IMG/VR virus record: IMGVR_UViG_3300022921_001782
Coordinates: 1-30,754 of that record
From: a virus
Direction: 5' to 3' (one strand)
DNA: 30,754 nt
Positions 27,397 to 30,754 of this stretch are shown in pieces; within the stretch, counting starts at the first letter, position 1, and each line of letters begins with the position of its first letter. The translations under genes and the position numbers were made by a program. The notes below the pieces were generated by a model, which saw only the letters and a program-made list of their open reading frames with translations, made no database searches and was not told the DNA's origin.

Positions 27397-28132
27397 AGAA
27401 GGTGGCAATGTTTTTAAAGATCCTAATGGACAATTAGCCACTCAAAGAATCAATCAAGCAGATGTGGCTCCCACACTAGCCTGGTTGGAAAAAATTGTTG
27501 GTTTAGACCTACAAGGCAACACACTGGGCACAACAGGCAAGGCTCCCACATCAGGAGATTTAGATGTTGCCATAGATCAATCAAAAACTTCAAAAGATCA
27601 ATTGGCAGACAAATTGAGTCAGTGGGCGATACAGAACAAACAAGATCCTAAACAATGGGTGGCAAAGAGCGGTATATCTGTACACTTCAAAACTCCTATC
27701 AGAGGCAGTGCTAAGAATGGCTTTGTACAAACTGATTTGATGTTTGGCGATCCAGACTGGATGCGTTGGAGTTTGCAAGGTGGTGAAGTAGGTTCAGACT
27801 ACAAAGGTGCAGACAGACACGTGATGATTGCTTCTATAGCCAAACCTCAAGGTTATAAATGGAGTCATAAATCAGGATTGTTGAATAGAGAGACCAACGA
27901 ACCTATCACAAAAGATCCTAACAAAATTGCTGAATTACTTTTAGGCAAAGGAGCAACTGCCAATGATTTAAACAGCGTGGAAACTATTCATAAAAAAATT
28001 AAAAGCAGAAGCGACTATGATAAGTTAGTGGCAGATGTGAAAGACTCATTTGCCAAAGTAGGTAAAACATTACCTGAGAGTGCTGGACCAATTGCTTGGT
28101 TTAGAGCCATGGCAAATAACATTAAAATATGA
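27383..28132 (+). CDS. Probable Pol-beta-type nucleotidyltransferase
   Basis: 249 aa from ATG 27383 (27386 also possible). TTGKAPTSGDLDVAIDQSKT carries the DxD metal motif after a Gly/Ser turn, and GFVQTDLMFGDPDW supplies the third acidic residue, as in minimal nucleotidyltransferases. A helical C-terminal half follows. Its genes upstream and downstream overlap it by 14 and 4 nt. It is next to a protein with ligase-like motifs, so the two may act on the same nucleic-acid end. Assignment rests on motif order only. Confidence 0.72.
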   Translation: MMILKEGGNVFKDPNGQLATQRINQADVAPTLAWLEKIVGLDLQGNTLGTTGKAPTSGDLDVAIDQSKTSKDQLADKLSQWAIQNKQDPKQWVAKSGISVHFKTPIRGSAKNGFVQTDLMFGDPDWMRWSLQGGEVGSDYKGADRHVMIASIAKPQGYKWSHKSGLLNRETNEPITKDPNKIAELLLGKGATANDLNSVETIHKKIKSRSDYDKLVADVKDSFAKVGKTLPESAGPIAWFRAMANNIKI

Positions 28133-29262
28133 GATTAGTTGAATTTAAAGAAATAGACAAGAAAAATCTAGCACTGAAAGAATCTAGAATACAACACGCA
28201 GAAGATTTAATTTTCTGGGAAGGTTCTAAAGGTGTTGCTAGAGCAATTCAACAACTGGAACAATTAAGCAAAAGCACACAATCACTCACAATCAAATGGG
28301 ACGGATCACCTGCTGTGGTGTTTGGTAGAAATCCTAATGGTGAATTTATTTTTACAGACAAAGCAGGCTTTGTGGCAAAAAGTTATGATGGTAGAGCAAC
28401 CAATCCAGAAGACTTGAAAGGTGCTATCATGCAGAGAGGTAAAGATCCTACCAAACGAAAAGCACAGGCTCAATATGCTTCTAAGATGGCTTCTGTGTTT
28501 GACACCGTGGCTAAGGCAGTGCCAGAAAACTTTCAAGGATACTTTGTGGGAGATATGTTGTATTTTTCAACTCCTAAGAAAGCAGGCAATCAATTTGTTT
28601 TTAAACCCAATGTGGTTGAATACAGAGTGGATGGTAACAGTGAACTGGGACAAAAGATTTCGCAGAGCAAAGTGGGTGTAGTAATACATCACACCATGAG
28701 TGAAGCAGGCAAAGTGTTGCCTATAAAAGATTTAGAAATGATACAGGGAGATGTGTTGGCAATACCTCCAACCACTGTGAACAAAAAACAACCAATTCAA
28801 GTCAAAGGATTGGATCAACTCAAATCGTTGGTCAGCAATAGTGGAGCAGAAATAGATGTACTATTGAATAAAAATAAATTAGCACAAATGAAATTAACAG
28901 ATTTACCCAACATACTCTACACTTATACCAACAGCAAAGTGGATACAGGATTAACTAGACTGGGAGAAGACTTTATCAAGTGGCTTCAAAGCAGTTCAGT
29001 GTCTGCTCCTAAAAAAGCAAAGATCACAGAATATGTGAAAGGTAATATAAAAGCATTCAGCAAACTTTGGATTTTAGTTGGCGGGATAATGAAAGTAAAA
29101 GACAGCATAATCAATCAGTTGGATCGATCACAAGGAGATATTAGTGCTACAATAAATGGAAAACCTGGCGGAGAAGGCTATGTGTTGGGTTCACCAGAAG
29201 GCAATATCAAATTGGTCAACAGATCCGGCTTCACCAAAGCCAACAGAGCGATAAATAGATAA
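28129..29262 (+). CDS. DUF6267-like protein with ligase/adenylation motifs
   Basis: 377 aa. Lys56 in TIKWDGSPAVVFGR matches motif I (KxDG) of covalent nucleotidyltransferases; GYFVGDMLYFS lies where motif III occurs; EGYVLGSPEGNIKLV (349-363) matches motifs IV-V (EGxVxx ... xKL). The order and spacing are those of ATP-dependent DNA/RNA ligases, though the middle is long and unlike known ligases. Relatives occur in marine T4-like phages as proteins of unknown function. It is coupled to the nucleotidyltransferase-like gene (ATGA). A nucleic-acid end-joining or adenylating role is inferred. Confidence 0.75.
   Translation: MRLVEFKEIDKKNLALKESRIQHAEDLIFWEGSKGVARAIQQLEQLSKSTQSLTIKWDGSPAVVFGRNPNGEFIFTDKAGFVAKSYDGRATNPEDLKGAIMQRGKDPTKRKAQAQYASKMASVFDTVAKAVPENFQGYFVGDMLYFSTPKKAGNQFVFKPNVVEYRVDGNSELGQKISQSKVGVVIHHTMSEAGKVLPIKDLEMIQGDVLAIPPTTVNKKQPIQVKGLDQLKSLVSNSGAEIDVLLNKNKLAQMKLTDLPNILYTYTNSKVDTGLTRLGEDFIKWLQSSSVSAPKKAKITEYVKGNIKAFSKLWILVGGIMKVKDSIINQLDRSQGDISATINGKPGGEGYVLGSPEGNIKLVNRSGFTKANRAINR
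29252..29257 (+). promoter_or_regulatory. T4-type late promoter (129-aa gene)
   Basis: ATAAATA (with 29251) inside the last codons of the preceding gene. A 10-nt leader starting with GGAG precedes the ATG at 29273. Confidence 0.65.
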
Positions 29263-29272
29263 GGAGAACACA

Positions 29273-29662
29273 ATGAAAGCAAAAGAATTTATTAAAGAGT
29301 TTAGAGACATAGATCCAGCAGATGATCCAAATTTTGGTATGGACAAAGAATTCAAGCAGGATTCTGTGTTCAATCAATTGGGCAAGATATTAGACAGCAG
29401 AGGAAATCCAAATCCGTTAGACACAGTTGTGACTGATGATGGTAAAAAGTTCAAAGTGAATTTTCAACAAGCCACAGTGTTAAGAAGATTGTTGACTGCA
29501 CCAAGTGTAAAACCTCAAATTAAGTCACAGTTCACAAAAGACTTACAACAGAGTGCTACTCTTGAAAAATATTTACAAGCAGATGACATGGTAGAGCTGT
29601 TTCTTTCTACGTATAATCCAGAAAAAACAGAACCTAGTCCATACACCAAATACGACGACTAA
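29273..29662 (+). CDS. Conserved hypothetical phage protein (129 aa)
   Basis: MKAKEFIKEFRDIDPADDPN begins an acidic, helical protein with FQQATVLRRLLTAPSVKPQI and LEKYLQADDMVELFLSTYNP. It has a good ribosome-binding site (AAGGAG) after a late promoter. I think similar proteins exist in marine T4-like phages; no function known. No membrane or signal segment. Confidence 0.75.
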   Translation: MKAKEFIKEFRDIDPADDPNFGMDKEFKQDSVFNQLGKILDSRGNPNPLDTVVTDDGKKFKVNFQQATVLRRLLTAPSVKPQIKSQFTKDLQQSATLEKYLQADDMVELFLSTYNPEKTEPSPYTKYDD

Positions 29663-29686
29663 CCATAGGATTTGTCAGATTTAGAT

Positions 29687-30586
29687 ATGACAAAACAAAC
29701 TCAAGATACAGAAGCAACAATGGACTTTGTCAGTTCACTTTTTGAAGCACGTATGACTCGTGATTCAAGCGATCAGAAAGTGTTAACTTACACAGACTGT
29801 TCTGAAAGATTGTATCTAACACTTTTGATTTTACAACTGTTGAATCAATATCCTACATACAGACAGTTGGCTTCCAAATATGCTAGAGACACCAAACACA
29901 GCAATTACGATAGATTTAGAATGTATTCTACTGATCTATACAACTTTGTGTATTTTGTAACAGGCAACGAAGAAGCATTGAACAAATTGAAAGATCCTGA
30001 AAGTGCCAAAGCGATGCGTAAGAAAAGTTCTTTTCCTACAATGGCTTTCAATAGATATTTGATGGCTTTACAACAAGGATTAATTGCTCCCAGTATCATG
30101 CAGGTGTTTCTTAACATTGAAAATGGTTTAAGAATCAGTAACACAGACTACAAAAATATTAGACGAAATGTGTTTTTGTTTAACTCAATCACAGAACGTG
30201 AGAAACAAAATTTAGTCACAAGATTATTACACGCGGCAAGAGCCAAATTGAGAAGTTCAGACATTATAGAATATCTTGAAAAATTAGCCTCTGATAGGAA
30301 TCTTGAAACTGGTAGAGTTGATGATAGAGAACCAACAATCAGTATTCCTGATATTAGTACACAAGGTAGAGATTTAGCCATGTATAGATATATTGTGGGA
30401 GGGTCTAATCTTGTAGCAACCAAACGTTTTATTGACCTAGCATTGAACGGTAAATCCATTCCAGGTAGTTTGGTACAAGCATACCTACCAGCAATTAAAA
30501 TGATAGACGATATTGTGAAAGCAGGGCCATCTTTTGTTAGTGTGCTCAAGGCATTACAATCTAGAGCTCAAAAGAGCCGAAAATAA
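29687..30586 (+). CDS. Conserved hypothetical phage protein (299 aa)
   Basis: MTKQTQDTEATMDFVSSLFE starts an all-helical soluble protein (DCSERLYLTLLILQLLNQYP, DRFRMYSTDLYNFVYFVTGN, LVTRLLHAARAKLRSSDIIE). An in-frame TTG at 29672 gives 5 more residues; it lies only one base after AGGA, too close, so ATG 29687 is preferred, though neither has a well-placed ribosome-binding site. There are no recognisable catalytic motifs. It is in the same plus-strand group as the nucleotidyltransferase and ligase-like genes. Confidence 0.7.
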   Translation: MTKQTQDTEATMDFVSSLFEARMTRDSSDQKVLTYTDCSERLYLTLLILQLLNQYPTYRQLASKYARDTKHSNYDRFRMYSTDLYNFVYFVTGNEEALNKLKDPESAKAMRKKSSFPTMAFNRYLMALQQGLIAPSIMQVFLNIENGLRISNTDYKNIRRNVFLFNSITEREKQNLVTRLLHAARAKLRSSDIIEYLEKLASDRNLETGRVDDREPTISIPDISTQGRDLAMYRYIVGGSNLVATKRFIDLALNGKSIPGSLVQAYLPAIKMIDDIVKAGPSFVSVLKALQSRAQKSRK

Positions 30587-30618
30587 TATAGTAGCACACA
30601 AATCTTACCAAAAATCGC

Positions 30619-30624
30619 TAAATA
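30619..30624 (+). promoter_or_regulatory. T4-type late promoter for the last gene
   Basis: CTAAATA followed by a leader of about 55 nt with a hairpin and AAGGAG before the ATG at 30685. Confidence 0.7.
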
Positions 30625-30631
30625 TCTTTAA

Positions 30632-30653
30632 CCAATCCACTGAGCGTGGATGG
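30632..30653 (+). promoter_or_regulatory. Leader hairpin before the last gene
   Basis: ATCCAC (30635-30640) pairs with GTGGAT (30646-30651), and flanking CC/GG can extend it. It lies near the 5' end of the predicted late mRNA and may stabilise it, as a 5' hairpin often does. Confidence 0.5.
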
Positions 30654-30684
30654 CCATTAAAAAAGAGAAAAAAGGAGAAAAACA

Positions 30685-30754
30685 ATGGCAAGTAGATCAA
30701 ACCCAGCAACTACTAAAGCAGGTAACGGATTAGGTCCAGTTACTAGAATCGTAA
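30685..30754 (+). CDS. Start of a late phage protein, C-terminus beyond the window
   Basis: Only 23 codons are visible (MASRSNPATTKAGNGLGPVT then RIV). A strong AAGGAG (30672-30677) and a late promoter with a stable hairpin in the leader suggest a highly expressed structural protein, but the visible part does not identify it. Confidence 0.65.
   Translation, partial: MASRSNPATTKAGNGLGPVTRIV

Noticed and set aside
1-30754. Bacterial chromosome or prophage island as source
   Set aside because: dnaK, groEL, hemA and csgG alone would suggest a bacterium. But T4-type late promoters on both strands, many overlapping mini-genes, a collar fragment and DUF6267-like, speD and oxygenase genes together, without ribosomal, tRNA-synthetase or integrase genes, fit a lytic T4-like phage better.

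Overview
The window looks like part of the genome of a T4-like (contractile-tailed) marine phage with an alphaproteobacterial, probably SAR11-type, host. The evidence is: T4-type late promoters (TAAATA / TATAAATA) in front of many genes on both strands; densely packed and overlapping small genes; clustered tRNAs; and genes usual in marine T4-like phages (speD, two 2OG-Fe(II) oxygenases, DUF3307, a Staphylococcus-nuclease-like protein, a tail-collar fragment, a DUF6267-like protein). It also carries a C4-pathway 5-aminolevulinate synthase, typical of Alphaproteobacteria, and a curli cluster. From memory, curli clusters have been reported as widespread in pelagimyophages. There are no rRNA genes, ribosomal proteins, transposases or integrases. 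The assignment is an inference.

Layout. 1-2289 (minus): small proteins behind a sigma70-like promoter and a highly structured leader RNA, then an ExbB/TolQ - ExbD/TolR-like - membrane protein operon. 2332-4336 (plus): tRNA-Gln, -Ala and -Cys on a near-perfect sigma70 promoter, a miniature collar protein, a nuclease, a lipoprotein and DUF3307. 4333-5859 (minus): small membrane proteins, a second structured RNA beside tRNA-Thr, and a VOC protein. 5916-6486 (plus): a lipoprotein pair. 6476-13215 (minus): full-length dnaK and groEL with near-twin promoters, then a run of very small, mostly membrane or secreted, overlapping genes. 13322-18385 (plus): speD, AlgH/YqgE, hemA, DUF454, two oxygenases and a methyltransferase. 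18390-18809 (minus): an HExxH protein. 18919-25745 (plus): csgF, csgG, a curlin-like protein, a FecR-domain protein, a large curlin-repeat protein, a small secreted protein and a CHASE2 adenylate cyclase. 25746-26918 (minus): two paralogous single-TM proteins, a small membrane protein and a phasin-like protein. 27130 to the end (plus): phage proteins including a probable Pol-beta-type nucleotidyltransferase and a protein with ligase-like adenylation motifs.

Expression logic. Two promoter classes can be read directly. Sigma70-like promoters (TTGACA/T, 17-18 bp, TATAAT-like) precede the chaperones, the tRNAs, the first structured RNA and several early-looking small genes. T4-type late promoters precede hemA, speD, the curli operon, exbB/exbD and the small lipoproteins. 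In eight cases TAAATA lies exactly 5 nt before the ATG. If initiation follows T4 geometry these mRNAs are leaderless.

Likely joint roles (inference). The chaperones and tRNAs would support protein production. HemA, SpeD, the oxygenases and the methyltransferase would alter host metabolism. The curli, FecR and cyclase genes would remodel the surface of the infected cell. The ExbB/ExbD pair would act at the inner membrane. The most unusual points are the leaderless late-promoter architecture, the two structured RNAs, the curli/FecR/cyclase cluster with its small NDIYxQQ protein, and the nucleotidyltransferase plus ligase-like pair.
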